Below the pieces are notes generated by a model. It saw only the letters and a list, made by a program, of their open reading frames with translations, was not told where the DNA came from and ran no database searches. DNA of 64,000 nucleotides from CAUPWF01 sp964367905 (GTDB lineage Bacteria; Bacillota; Clostridia; Lachnospirales; Lachnospiraceae), in NCBI GenBank assembly GCA_964367905.1, contig CAYIZP010000002.1:62001-126000 (forward strand), given 5' to 3'. Each line of letters begins with the position of its first letter. The first letter of the stretch is position 1. Shown piece after piece: positions 32,794 through 42,635 of the stretch. The position numbers and the translations under genes were made by a program.

Positions 32794-33544
32794 TTTGGAA
32801 GCGAGAATTCCTAGTCAAAAAGCATATTCATGGGATAATGTCGGACTTTTAGCAGGACGAGATGATAAAGAAATCAAAAGTGTATTGATTGCATTGGATG
32901 CTACAGATGAGGTGGTGGAATTAGCAATTCAAGATGGTGTGGATTTATTAATTACCCATCATCCGCTAATATTTTCTCCACTTAAGAAGGTAAATAATCA
33001 AGATTTTATCTCACGCAGGATATTGAAGTTGATTCAGCATGATATATCATATTATGTGCTACATACCAATTATGATATTGTGCGAATGGCAGATTTAGCA
33101 AGTCGAAAATTAGGACTTATCAATCAGATGCCCATGGAAGTTACAGATCTTGCTACATCAGAAGGACTCGGAAAAGTAGGAGAATTTCCAAAGGAAATTA
33201 CTTTGAAGCAATCGGTGGAGCAATTAAAAGAAGGCTTTTTCTTACCTGAAGTCAAAGTCTATGGTGACTTAGGGAAAAAAATAAAAAAAGTTGCGATTCT
33301 ACCAGGGTCTGGGAAAGGTGAGATTTCATTGGCTATCAAACATGGTGCGGATGTTTATATTACAGGTGATATTGGGTATCATGATGGAATGGATGCTAAC
33401 TTGCAAGGATTAGCAGTATTAGATGCTGGGCATTATGGGTTGGAACACATATTTATTGCAGATATAGAGAATATAATGCAACAAATAGCCGATGATCTCA
33501 TTGTAAGGACAATGAAGATAGAACATCTATACACTACAGTATAA
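32768..33544 (+). CDS. Nif3-like dinuclear metal protein (YqfO family)
   Basis: The 258-residue protein is a short Nif3 family member: IPSQKAYSWDNVGLLAG at the start, metal ligands in LLITHHPLIFSP, HTNYDI in the middle, and DIGYHDGMDA and LDAGHYGLE near the end. The central PII-like insert of the longer YqfO form is missing. The family is often called GTP cyclohydrolase 1 type 2, but its true reaction is unsettled. The ATG overlaps trmK by 26 bases, with GGAG 7 bases upstream. Its last 11 bases overlap the convergent rluD-type gene. Confidence 0.92.
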   Translation: MKCCNIIDSLEARIPSQKAYSWDNVGLLAGRDDKEIKSVLIALDATDEVVELAIQDGVDLLITHHPLIFSPLKKVNNQDFISRRILKLIQHDISYYVLHTNYDIVRMADLASRKLGLINQMPMEVTDLATSEGLGKVGEFPKEITLKQSVEQLKEGFFLPEVKVYGDLGKKIKKVAILPGSGKGEISLAIKHGADVYITGDIGYHDGMDANLQGLAVLDAGHYGLEHIFIADIENIMQQIADDLIVRTMKIEHLYTTV

Positions 33545-34421
33545 ATCTCATATCATCAGGGAGTGGAGATGTGAAGGCCATAGATTCCTTTGTAGTAGGG
33601 TGGACAAAAGTTAGTTTATGAGAGTGCAAAGTTTGCCGCTTAGCAAATCTATAATCAGGATTATAGAGGAAATCTCCTAATAGTGGATGACCGATAAACT
33701 TCATATGGACACGAATTTGGTGGGTGCGACCTGTTTCTAATTGGAGGGAAACAAGGGAGCATCCATTTTTTTGACCCAATTTTTTGTAATGAGTACAAGC
33801 ATAATCTCCGCTGATAGGATTTACTTCACGTTCTATGGTAGAAGAATCCACACGTGCAATTGGAGCGGTGATAGTTCCATTATCTTGGGTTTCGCCTGAA
33901 ACGATTGCAAGATATTCCCGTGTAATTTCTCGGTTTGCAATCATATTAGACAATAAAGCCCCACTGTATTTGTTTTTTGCTAGAATTAGAAGACCTGTTG
34001 TATCACGGTCTAATCGATTGATGCAGCGAAATACAAAGGGTTCATTGCGAGTTTGATATAACCATGCCACTGCATTTGCTAGGGTGTTGTCATGATTTCC
34101 TTGGGAGGGGTGGATTGGCATGCCAGACGGCTTGTCCACTATTATTAAATCAAGGTCTTCATATATAATATTTAATCCTAGATCTACTGGGAGAATTTGT
34201 TCGGAGGAATCACTCTCGGTTAGGGTGACTACGAGGGTATCACCAGGAGTGAGCGACTGATTGACATATGCCCAAACGCCATTAAGCGTAATCCCGTTGG
34301 GAGTACGCTTAATGTGAGTGAGAATACCTTGAGAATATCCTATTTGCTTGAGGTATTCATGAATGGTAATGTTTTTTCTTATCGATGTATCGATTGCATA
34401 AGTAAAGATTCTATTGTTCAT
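33534..34421 (-). CDS. RluD-family RNA pseudouridine synthase
   Basis: The 295-residue protein has an N-terminal S4-like RNA-binding segment (KNITIHEYLKQ ... NGITLNG). The catalytic domain shows VDKPSGMPIHPSQ, the catalytic aspartate block INRLDRDTTGLLI, and LETGRTHQIRVHM. It converts uridine to pseudouridine in rRNA or tRNA; the exact site cannot be told from the sequence. It is the last gene of a minus-strand run from aroC through the pot genes, one base after potCD. Its 3' end overlaps nif3 by 11 bases tail to tail. Confidence 0.94.
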   Translation of the reverse strand: MNNRIFTYAIDTSIRKNITIHEYLKQIGYSQGILTHIKRTPNGITLNGVWAYVNQSLTPGDTLVVTLTESDSSEQILPVDLGLNIIYEDLDLIIVDKPSGMPIHPSQGNHDNTLANAVAWLYQTRNEPFVFRCINRLDRDTTGLLILAKNKYSGALLSNMIANREITREYLAIVSGETQDNGTITAPIARVDSSTIEREVNPISGDYACTHYKKLGQKNGCSLVSLQLETGRTHQIRVHMKFIGHPLLGDFLYNPDYRFAKRQTLHSHKLTFVHPTTKESMAFTSPLPDDMRFIL

Positions 34422-34422
34422 A

Positions 34423-36312
34423 TTAGTTTGATTTAATTTCCTGCCATAATTTATTGTAAGTGTTTGTCATTTCTGGACCTAAGTATCGGAATGTTTCACA
34501 GTTCGCCAATTGCTCTGCTGTAGGGAAGGCGATGTTACTATTTCTAACTTCATCATCCTCGATCAAGGCTCTGGCTGCTGCATTTGGTGTAGAATATGTG
34601 ATGTATTCAAAGTTTAACAATGCAATATCAGGGCGACATAAGAAATTGATAAAGGCTTCTGCATTTTCCTTGTTCTCTGCATTTTTCGGAATGGCCCAAC
34701 CGTCAATCCATACATTTGAACCTTCTTTTGGAATAACATATTCTAAATCAGGGTTTTCGCTTTGTGTATAAATTGCTTCTCCAGAGTAGATAATCCCGAT
34801 GGCAGCTTCATTTCCAATCATCTTGTCACGAACCTGGTCTACTACATAGGCTTGAGTGAGTGGTTTTTGCTCCATGAGTAATTCTTGTGCTGCATATAAC
34901 TCATCCAAATCGGTTGAATTTAGAGAGTGACCATTGTACTTCAAGGCGACCATGAACGCATCACGGACACTGTCTTGCATTAGGATATTATTTGCATATT
35001 GTTCATCCCACAGAACAGACCAACTATCGATAGGTTCTTCTACCATGGTGGTATTATACAAAATGCCAACAGTTCCCCAACAATAAGGGACAGAATATTT
35101 GTTTTCAGGGTCGAATTGTTCAGCTTGAGCTAAGTATGTTGGATCAATATTTGTGATATTTGGAATGTTATCATAATTCAATTCTTGTAATAAATTTTCT
35201 TCAATCATCCGTTCGATCATATAATCTGATGGGCAGACTACATCATAAGGTAGGGCGCCAGAACTAATCTTAGGATACATAATTTCATTTGTCTCGAACT
35301 CTTCGTAGATGACATCGATTCCGGTTTCTTCTTCGAATATTTCCAAAACAGTAGGATCAATATATTCGCCCCAATTGTAAACAATAACTTGTTTCCCACT
35401 AGGGCTATTTTCTGAAAATCCATAATAAATGCCTCCAAAGACAACTAGGATGGATAATACAAAGGGAACGATTCTTCTATAAATCATCTTATTGATACGA
35501 AGTTTTTTTAGAGAAGCCTCAGAATCAATGACTTTCTTCTTTCTTGAAGGACTTGCATTTACTAATATCAACAGTATCAGAACTGATATGAATAGCAAGG
35601 TGGATAGTGCATACATCTCAGGTTGGATTCCCTTACGGACTTCACTGTAAATCTGAGTGGATAATGTATTGATTCCTGGCCCCTTCGTGAAGTGGGTGAT
35701 GACAAAATCGTCCAATGACATGGTGAAGGAGAGCAGAAAACCTGTAAATATTCCCGGTAATATATCTGGTAGAACCACTTGAAAAAAGGCTTGTATCGGT
35801 GAGGCGCCCAAATCCAAGGCAGCTTCATATGTGCTACGGTTTGTCTGCTTCAATCTGGGTAGTACACTGAGGATTACATAGGGAATATTAAATGTAATAT
35901 GTGCCATTAATATTGTGGAAAATCCCATATTCATACGTATAGCGATGAATAATAACATCAGAGAAATACCAGTTACAATATCGGCATTTAACATAGGAAT
36001 ATTTGCAACCCCCAATAAGACAGTACGGATTTTTTTTCCCATTGCTTGAATAGCAAGCGCAGCCATTGTACCAATTACAGTGGCGAAAAATGCAGATAAC
36101 AAGGCAATGACTAAAGTAGTGTATAGGGCATTCATAATCTCAGCATCCTGGAAGAGTGACACATACCAATCAAATGTGAATCCACCCCATTTTGCTCGTG
36201 TCTTGGAATCGTTGAAAGAAAGTACAATCAAGGTTCCGATTGGTGCGTATAATAAGATGATAATGAGGGCTAAATAAATGCGTTTTGCGTGTGTTTGTAT
36301 TTTGTGAATCAA
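34423..36312 (-). CDS. Fused polyamine ABC permease (PotC) and substrate-binding protein (PotD)
   Basis: The 629-residue protein joins two subunits. Residues 1-260 are a PotC-like permease with five to six TM segments and the ATPase-contact motif YEAALDLGASPIQAFFQVVL. A further TM at about 275-295 anchors a C-terminal PotD-like binding domain (about 300-629) with VIVYNWGEYIDPTVLEIFEEE and PYCWGTVGILYNT. The binding domain is thus tethered outside the membrane to its own permease. It imports spermidine or putrescine with PotA and PotB. It overlaps potB by 4 bases. Similar fusions are known in some Firmicutes. Confidence 0.93.
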   Translation of the reverse strand: MIHKIQTHAKRIYLALIIILLYAPIGTLIVLSFNDSKTRAKWGGFTFDWYVSLFQDAEIMNALYTTLVIALLSAFFATVIGTMAALAIQAMGKKIRTVLLGVANIPMLNADIVTGISLMLLFIAIRMNMGFSTILMAHITFNIPYVILSVLPRLKQTNRSTYEAALDLGASPIQAFFQVVLPDILPGIFTGFLLSFTMSLDDFVITHFTKGPGINTLSTQIYSEVRKGIQPEMYALSTLLFISVLILLILVNASPSRKKKVIDSEASLKKLRINKMIYRRIVPFVLSILVVFGGIYYGFSENSPSGKQVIVYNWGEYIDPTVLEIFEEETGIDVIYEEFETNEIMYPKISSGALPYDVVCPSDYMIERMIEENLLQELNYDNIPNITNIDPTYLAQAEQFDPENKYSVPYCWGTVGILYNTTMVEEPIDSWSVLWDEQYANNILMQDSVRDAFMVALKYNGHSLNSTDLDELYAAQELLMEQKPLTQAYVVDQVRDKMIGNEAAIGIIYSGEAIYTQSENPDLEYVIPKEGSNVWIDGWAIPKNAENKENAEAFINFLCRPDIALLNFEYITYSTPNAAARALIEDDEVRNSNIAFPTAEQLANCETFRYLGPEMTNTYNKLWQEIKSN

Positions 36313-37124
36313 AATGCTGTTCCCTCCCCATCTTTGTCATATTTGGCAATTACAGCCATACTAGCAATGATGAACACCATCAGTACAAGGGATAGACCAG
36401 AACCTACATTCCAGTTACTTCCTTGTTTGAATTCTTGCTCAATGATATTACCGATTAATAGAATCTTGCTACCGCCTAGCAAGTCTGAGATTACGAATGT
36501 CGTAAGCGCAGGCACAAATACCATGGTTATTCCACTGATAATTCCAGGAACAGAAAGTGGTAATATAATCTTTGTAAAGGTCTGAAATTCATTTGCGCCT
36601 AAGTCTTTTGCCGCAGAGATAACATTGCGGTCGATCTTGGACAACACATTAAATAATGGTAATATCATAAATGGTAAAAAGTTATAAACCATACCCAATA
36701 GAATTGCATATGGAGTATTGATGATGTCTAAACTTGGCAAACGGAGGAATTCAAGAACACTATTAATTACTCCGTTTTTTTCTAAAAGAGTTTGCCATGC
36801 TAATGTTCGTAATAGGAAGTTCATCCACATAGGAAGGATGAAGATTAATACGACGAAATTCGTTTGATTGACTTTCATATTCGATAGAATCATTGCCAGT
36901 GGATAGGCCAAAACTAAGCAGATTACAGTACTAGCTAGAGACAGTAGCAAGGATAGGCCTAAAGCCCTTAAGTAAACAGGCGAGGTAATGGTTGCAATAT
37001 TTTCTAATGTGAAACTCCCATCCGAAGCTGTTAAACCATAGTATACAATCATTAGGAGTGGAATAATAATAAAAGAAACTGCCCAGACCAAATAGGGTCC
37101 AGATAATAATTTTCTACTCTTCAA
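36309..37124 (-). CDS. potB: Polyamine ABC transporter permease
   Basis: The protein of about 271 residues has six hydrophobic segments and the EAA-type loop ISAAKDLGANEFQTFTKIIL that contacts the ATPase. It pairs with the PotC half of the next gene. Two starts are in frame: ATG 37142 has no ribosome site, while TTG 37124 has AGGAGG 9 bases upstream, within codons 2-3 of the longer form. I chose TTG, which overlaps potA by 11 bases. The other form would add six residues. Confidence 0.9.
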   Translation of the reverse strand: MKSRKLLSGPYLVWAVSFIIIPLLMIVYYGLTASDGSFTLENIATITSPVYLRALGLSLLLSLASTVICLVLAYPLAMILSNMKVNQTNFVVLIFILPMWMNFLLRTLAWQTLLEKNGVINSVLEFLRLPSLDIINTPYAILLGMVYNFLPFMILPLFNVLSKIDRNVISAAKDLGANEFQTFTKIILPLSVPGIISGITMVFVPALTTFVISDLLGGSKILLIGNIIEQEFKQGSNWNVGSGLSLVLMVFIIASMAVIAKYDKDGEGTAF

Positions 37125-38187
37125 TTCCCACAGCCTCCTCATCTTCAGATTCAGGCTTGTTCATAATCTGTATGTCAAATGGATCAACAGAAATACTAAC
37201 CTGTTCGCCGACTGATACCATGTCTGTGCTCTGAATGAGCCATTCAAAATTATTGGCCATGACAGTCATTTCATAGTGGACTCCTTTGAAGATTAAGTGT
37301 GTCACCACGCCTTCCATAAGACCTTCGCCAGGTTTTAATAAATCCACATCTTCAGGACGAATGACAACATCCACGGGCTTGTTGGTTCCAAATCCAGTAT
37401 CTACACATGGGAAGTTTACACCATGGATATTTACGAGTTTGTCTTTTACCATGGTTGCGGAGATGATATTGCTTTCTCCGATGAAATCGGCAACAAAAGC
37501 ATTTTGCGGCTCGTTGTAGATGTCTTCAGGAGTTCCGATTTGCTGGATATATCCTTGGTTCATGACTACGATAGTATCCGACATGGTCAAGGCCTCTTCT
37601 TGGTCATGAGTTACATAGATAAATGTAATGCCAAGTTCATTTTTTAGACGAATTAATTCATATTGCATGTCTTGTCTTAGTTTTAGGTCTAAAGCACCCA
37701 GTGGTTCATCGAGCAATAGCACCTTTGGCTCATTTACGATTGCACGAGCGATTGCGATTCGCTGTTGTTGGCCGCCACTTAACGAATCGGGTAGACGTTG
37801 CTCGAATCCTTCTAAGTTTACAAGTTTAAGGGCATAACGAATTTTATCGTTAATATAGCTTTGGGATTTTCCTTTGATTTTAAGACCAAAAGCGATGTTT
37901 TCCGCAATGGTCATGTGAGAAAATAATGCATATTTTTGAAAGACTGTATTCAATGGTCTTTTATTTGGTGGAAGGGCATTGATATTCGAGTTGTTGAATA
38001 TGATATCGCCTTTGTCAGGGGTTTCGAACCCGCCAAGAATACGCAATAAGGTTGTTTTTCCGCAGCCGCTTGGACCGAGTAACGTTAGGAATTCATTTTC
38101 CCTTACATACAGGTTTAGGTTATCTAATACAAGATTATCTCCGTATGATTTTGAAATGTTTACAATATCAATTAATTTGTTCGGCAT
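37114..38187 (-). CDS. potA: Polyamine ABC transporter ATPase
   Basis: The 357-residue ATPase has Walker A GPSGCGKTT, signature SLSGGQQQR, Walker B VLLLDEP and the switch histidine in YVTHDQEEA, followed by a C-terminal TOBE-type domain (about residues 240-350) as in PotA. It drives spermidine/putrescine import. AGGAGGAGG lies just before the ATG, 10 bases after aroC. potB overlaps its end, so the order aroC-potA-potB-potCD looks like one transcript. Confidence 0.95.
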   Translation of the reverse strand: MPNKLIDIVNISKSYGDNLVLDNLNLYVRENEFLTLLGPSGCGKTTLLRILGGFETPDKGDIIFNNSNINALPPNKRPLNTVFQKYALFSHMTIAENIAFGLKIKGKSQSYINDKIRYALKLVNLEGFEQRLPDSLSGGQQQRIAIARAIVNEPKVLLLDEPLGALDLKLRQDMQYELIRLKNELGITFIYVTHDQEEALTMSDTIVVMNQGYIQQIGTPEDIYNEPQNAFVADFIGESNIISATMVKDKLVNIHGVNFPCVDTGFGTNKPVDVVIRPEDVDLLKPGEGLMEGVVTHLIFKGVHYEMTVMANNFEWLIQSTDMVSVGEQVSISVDPFDIQIMNKPESEDEEAVGIEE

Positions 38188-38197
38188 GATCCTCCTC

Positions 38198-39319
38198 CTA
38201 TCCCTTCTCTTTTGTTTCTTTGGTGTTATAAAAATCTACTACTTGATTTAACTTGCTACTCATATTTACAAATAATGCGTCCAATAAGGTGATTGCAACC
38301 ATCGATTCCACGACCACAACAGCACGAGGTACAATGATGGGGTCGTGGCGACCATGGATATTGATATCGACTGCTTCACCTTGCCTAGAAATTGTTTGTT
38401 GTGTTTGGCTTATGGAAGGTGTTGGTTTGATTGCAACTCTTGTGATGATAGAAGACCCATCACTCATTCCTCCTAGGATTCCTCCAGCATGATTTGTTTT
38501 TTTTGTCACTGCCTCATCTTGAATGGAAAAAGCATCGTTATTTATGGAACCATTCATTTGAGCTGCGGAAAATCCAGCACCGATTTCTACGCCTTTTACA
38601 GAGCCGATAGACATCAGTCCCTTCGCTAGGTTTGCATCCAATTTTTCGAACACAGTATCACCGATTCCTGTTGGCATATTTTCTATGACGCATTCTATAA
38701 TTCCACCTACAGAATCTTGTGCATTCATACATTCTTCGATATAAGATGCGGCTTGTGCTGCATAGTCTTGATTTGGCATATACAATAAATTGTCAGAGAT
38801 GCAGTCTAAATTGTATTTGGATTCGGGAATTGAAATTGTACCGATTGACTTGGTATAAGCGCAGATAGAGATACCTAGCTGGTTTAAAATTTTCGAAGCA
38901 ACCGCACCAGCAGCTACACGAGAGATGGTTTCGCGCCCAGATGAACGTCCACCACCGCGGTAGTCACGTATTCCATATTTTTCTTGAAATGTGTAATCCG
39001 CATGACCAGGGCGATAAATATCTGCAATATTCCCATAGTCTCTGGACTTTTGATCCATATTTCGAACAATCATAGAAATAGGAGTTCCTGTTGTTTTGTT
39101 TTCAAAAACACCAGATAAGATTTCTACGACATCCCCTTCCTTGCGCTGAGTACTGAACTTTCCTTGTCCTGGTTTGCGACGATTTAAGAATGTCTGCACA
39201 TCCGCTTCGGATAAATCTAAACCAGCTGGGCAACCATCAATTGTGACACCTAGCGCAGCACCATGTGATTCGCCCCAAGTTGATATTTTGAACAATACTC
39301 CATATGTTGATCCTGACAT
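38198..39319 (-). CDS. aroC: Chorismate synthase
   Basis: The 373-residue enzyme has the N-terminal signature TWGESHGAALGVTIDGCPAG, the FMN/substrate-site segment GGRSSGRETISRVAAGAVA, and the late RHDPIIVPRAV. It converts EPSP to chorismate with reduced FMN, the end of the shikimate pathway. AGGAGG lies 5 bases before the ATG. No other aro gene is near. It is upstream of the polyamine transporter genes on the same strand with only a 10-base gap. Confidence 0.97.
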   Translation of the reverse strand: MSGSTYGVLFKISTWGESHGAALGVTIDGCPAGLDLSEADVQTFLNRRKPGQGKFSTQRKEGDVVEILSGVFENKTTGTPISMIVRNMDQKSRDYGNIADIYRPGHADYTFQEKYGIRDYRGGGRSSGRETISRVAAGAVASKILNQLGISICAYTKSIGTISIPESKYNLDCISDNLLYMPNQDYAAQAASYIEECMNAQDSVGGIIECVIENMPTGIGDTVFEKLDANLAKGLMSIGSVKGVEIGAGFSAAQMNGSINNDAFSIQDEAVTKKTNHAGGILGGMSDGSSIITRVAIKPTPSISQTQQTISRQGEAVDINIHGRHDPIIVPRAVVVVESMVAITLLDALFVNMSSKLNQVVDFYNTKETKEKG

Positions 39320-39420
39320 AGTTGCCTCCTTGTTTTATCATACAAATTTAATACCTTGTTTCATTCTATCAAAAAATATGATTATTTCAACATTTATCTT
39401 CAAAATATGTAATTTTTTTC

Positions 39421-39449
39421 TGTACAAAAAGGAGTGGCTATACTATAAT
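39421..39449 (+). promoter_or_regulatory. Putative promoter for the L,D-transpeptidase gene
   Basis: TGTACA (39421-39426) and a perfect TATAAT (39444-39449) are 17 bases apart. The -35 is weak, matching at four of six positions. Confidence 0.45.
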
Positions 39450-39492
39450 ATAGAACGTATGATGATTAAGATTTGGTTGGGAGAAGTGCATT

Positions 39493-41346
39493 ATGGGAAA
39501 GAAGAAGAGAAAGTCTAGTCAAGAAGATGTGAATTTTGTGAGTTTGGATGAGACGCAAAATTACGATGAATCAGAGCTAGAAGACGAAACAGTAGATTTA
39601 GACAAGACCGAGACCGAAGAGTTGAAGAAATTAGAAGAGTCAGATGAGGCTGAAGCGAGTGTGTCGACAGAAGAAGCTGACAAAGTAGAAGAGTTAGATG
39701 AGATGGATGTGAGTGCGTCAACAGAAGAAACGAATAAAGTAGAAGAGACAGATGAGACGGAAGTGAGCGCTATGGAAGAAGAGTCAGACAAGATCGAAGC
39801 GAATGATTCGGTGAAGGAAGCCGATGAAACCGAGGAGTCTGGGTCAGCTCAAGTATCTGATGAAAAAGAAGAGGTTGTAGAATCTGATGATAGTGAGGAC
39901 TTGGAGATTGTGAATCTGGATGATGAGGAAACAGAGGAAAAATCGGTGAAGAAGAAAGGGCTATGGTGGAAAATCTTAGCGGGGATTTTTGGAACGCTAG
40001 GGGTTGCATATTTGGGAACGGTAGTATTCTTTAATTTCTTCTATTATCAAGGAACCATGATTAATGGTGTTGAAGTATCGCTTTTGACAGTTTCAGATGC
40101 GGAGAAATATTTTGCAGACGTGGTGGGAGTATACGAATTAAACCTTCACACATCAGATGATGAGATTGAAACAATTCAGGGAACAGATTTTGGGATAAGG
40201 TATGTGCAAGATGAACAGTTGAAAAACATACTTGCGAGCCAAAATCCTTGGACTTGGTTTGAGATGTTTAATGAGGGAAATAAATATGAGTATGACTATC
40301 AGATTTCTGTAGAATACGATGAAAATTTATTAAAGGAAGCTATGGCTGAATTGGAGCTTATGCAAAAAGAAAATATGGAACAACCAGAGAATGCAGAGGC
40401 AGTTCTTGTGGATGGGAAATATGAAATCAAACCAGAGACAATTGGATCGATTGTGGTAGAGGCATTCTTATACCCAGCGCTAGAAGAACCGATTCTAATG
40501 ATGGCAGACGTGGTAAAATTAGCAGAAATTGGTGCATATCAAGAGGCAGAAGTAACATCAGAGCATGCGTCTGTGAATGAGCTGATGGAAAATCTCAATC
40601 GCTATGTAACTTCTACGATCACGTATTCATCAGGAGAAGTAGCATCTGGTGACGTGATTGCTGAATGGCTAATTGTGGATGAGAATAATCAAGTTACAGT
40701 GGATGAGGAAAAAGTGCAAGCGTATGTGGAACAGCTTGCTGAAAACAATAATACAGTTGGAACTACTCGAACATTTATAGCGGGGGATGGAGATGAGGCC
40801 ACTGTTTCCGGTGGTGATTATGGGTTTGAAGTAGACGAAGAGGCAGAGTATGAGCAGATACTAGCGGATTTGGAAGCGGGAGAGCCGGTGACACGTGATA
40901 TCGTGTATTCCCAAGTTGGACTGTCCCATGGCGAAGTGGATTGGGGTGATACTTATGCAGAGGTGGATCTAACCGATCAGAAGGTGTATTTTATCCTAGA
41001 AGGTGAAGTGGTGCTAGAATCTGACACAGTAACAGGTAGTCTGTCGGCTGGACACGATACACCACAAGGAGTGTTTGACTTGACGTATAAAACAAAAAAT
41101 GCGGTATTGCGTGGAGCGGTTCGAGCAGATGGGACTCGTGAATATGAGTCTCCAGTTTCCTTCTGGATGCCATTTAATGGTGGAATAGGATTCCATGATG
41201 CATCTTGGCGTTCGAGTTATGGTGGGGAAATCTATAAGACGAATGGATCCCATGGTTGTATTAACATGCCTTATGATAATGCTAAGGCATTGTACGAATT
41301 GATGGATCATCTAGGAGATGACACACCGGTTATTTGTCATTTTTAG
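39493..41346 (+). CDS. L,D-transpeptidase (YkuD) with long acidic N-terminal tail
   Basis: This 617-residue cell-wall enzyme has four parts. Residues 1-155 are a very acidic, disordered cytoplasmic tail with loose repeats of about 18 residues (TEEADKVEELDE, TEETNKVEETDE, EEESDKIEANDS). A TM follows at about 156-185. A region of about 300 residues resembles PG_binding_4 domains. The C-terminal YkuD domain has HDTPQGVFDLTYK, GFHDASWRSSYGG and active-site SHGCINMP (C589). It forms 3-3 cross-links or attaches proteins to peptidoglycan. It is monocistronic or read into tgt 47 bases on. Confidence 0.93.
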   Translation: MGKKKRKSSQEDVNFVSLDETQNYDESELEDETVDLDKTETEELKKLEESDEAEASVSTEEADKVEELDEMDVSASTEETNKVEETDETEVSAMEEESDKIEANDSVKEADETEESGSAQVSDEKEEVVESDDSEDLEIVNLDDEETEEKSVKKKGLWWKILAGIFGTLGVAYLGTVVFFNFFYYQGTMINGVEVSLLTVSDAEKYFADVVGVYELNLHTSDDEIETIQGTDFGIRYVQDEQLKNILASQNPWTWFEMFNEGNKYEYDYQISVEYDENLLKEAMAELELMQKENMEQPENAEAVLVDGKYEIKPETIGSIVVEAFLYPALEEPILMMADVVKLAEIGAYQEAEVTSEHASVNELMENLNRYVTSTITYSSGEVASGDVIAEWLIVDENNQVTVDEEKVQAYVEQLAENNNTVGTTRTFIAGDGDEATVSGGDYGFEVDEEAEYEQILADLEAGEPVTRDIVYSQVGLSHGEVDWGDTYAEVDLTDQKVYFILEGEVVLESDTVTGSLSAGHDTPQGVFDLTYKTKNAVLRGAVRADGTREYESPVSFWMPFNGGIGFHDASWRSSYGGEIYKTNGSHGCINMPYDNAKALYELMDHLGDDTPVICHF

Positions 41347-41393
41347 CATAAAAGGAAACTGCTTATTGCGGTAAATTAGGAAGAAGAAAATAG

Positions 41394-42515
41394 ATGATGT
41401 ATGAAGTGATTAAAAGAGATGGAATGGCAAAACGTGGGCGATTGCAAACCGTTCATGGGGTGATAGAGACTCCAGTATTCATGAATGTAGGAACGGCAGC
41501 CGCGATTAAAGGTGGTGTATCCACCGTGGATTTGGGGAATATAAAAACACAGGTGCAACTGTCCAATACCTACCATCTTCATGTAAGACCAGGAGATGAA
41601 GTGGTTCGTTCGCTAGGAGGACTTCACAAGTTTATGAAATGGGATAAGCCGATTTTAACAGATTCGGGTGGGTTTCAGGTGTTTTCCCTAAGAGGATTGA
41701 GAAAGATAAAAGAAGAAGGTGTGTATTTTCAGTCTCACATAGATGGTAAGAAAATCTTTATGGGACCTGAAGAGAGTATGCAGATTCAATCAAATTTGGC
41801 ATCTACGATTGCCATGGCCTTTGATGAGTGTCCGCCGAGTACAGAGAGTAGAAGCTATATTGAAGCCTCTGTAGCTAGAACGACCAGATGGTTGGAGCGA
41901 TGCAAGGTAGAGATGGATCGATTGAATAGCCTAGACGATACTTTGAATAAGAAACAGATGTTGTTTGGTATTAATCAAGGTGGGGTGAGTGAGGATATTC
42001 GGATTGAACATGCAAAAGAAATAGCACAGATGGATTTAGATGGATATGCAATCGGTGGTTTGGCAGTAGGAGAGTCTCACGAGGAAATGTATCAAGTGAT
42101 TGAAGCGGTGACACCACATTTGCCAGTGGAGAAACCGACCTATCTAATGGGTGTGGGAACTCCAGCCAATATCCTAGAGGCAGTGGAACGCGGTGTTGAT
42201 TTTTTTGATTGTGTATATCCGAGTCGAAATGGAAGACATGGACATGTTTATACAAATCAAGGAAAATTAAATTTGTTTAACGCAAAATTTGAATTAGATG
42301 ACAATCCGATTGAAGAGGGATGTGAATGCGAGGCTTGCAAGAATTATACTCGAGCATATATTAGACATCTGCTCAAGGCAAAAGAAATTCTAGGATTGAG
42401 ACTATGTGTGATGCATAACTTATATTTTTATAATAACATGATGGAAGAAGTAAGAGAGGCAATCGAACAAGGTCGGTTTCAAGAGTATAAACGAAAAAAG
42501 TTGCTTCATTATTAA
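41394..42515 (+). CDS. tgt: tRNA-guanine transglycosylase (queuine tRNA-ribosyltransferase)
   Basis: The 373-residue protein has the active-site DSGGFQVFSL, the catalytic aspartate region FDCVYPSRNGRHG, and a zinc site formed by CECEAC with a later MHN histidine. It exchanges guanine-34 for preQ1 in tRNAs with GUN anticodons. Two ATGs overlap at 41394 and 41397; AGGAAG upstream fits the first better. yajC lies 120 bases downstream, the common bacterial neighbour, although queA is not next to it. Confidence 0.96.
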   Translation: MMYEVIKRDGMAKRGRLQTVHGVIETPVFMNVGTAAAIKGGVSTVDLGNIKTQVQLSNTYHLHVRPGDEVVRSLGGLHKFMKWDKPILTDSGGFQVFSLRGLRKIKEEGVYFQSHIDGKKIFMGPEESMQIQSNLASTIAMAFDECPPSTESRSYIEASVARTTRWLERCKVEMDRLNSLDDTLNKKQMLFGINQGGVSEDIRIEHAKEIAQMDLDGYAIGGLAVGESHEEMYQVIEAVTPHLPVEKPTYLMGVGTPANILEAVERGVDFFDCVYPSRNGRHGHVYTNQGKLNLFNAKFELDDNPIEEGCECEACKNYTRAYIRHLLKAKEILGLRLCVMHNLYFYNNMMEEVREAIEQGRFQEYKRKKLLHY

Positions 42516-42635
42516 TGAATTATCATATATTATGATGTTAGCAGTGAAAATATTGTGTTTGGGATAGACAAGCATGGTTTTTTATGATATGGTTTATCTT
42601 AGTTAATTTTTGGAAGAAATTTAGGAGGTAACAAA

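Noticed and set aside
39515..40009. Several serine-rich minus-strand frames in the transpeptidase tail
   Set aside because: They are the reverse complement of GAA/GAT-rich repeat codons and not independent genes.
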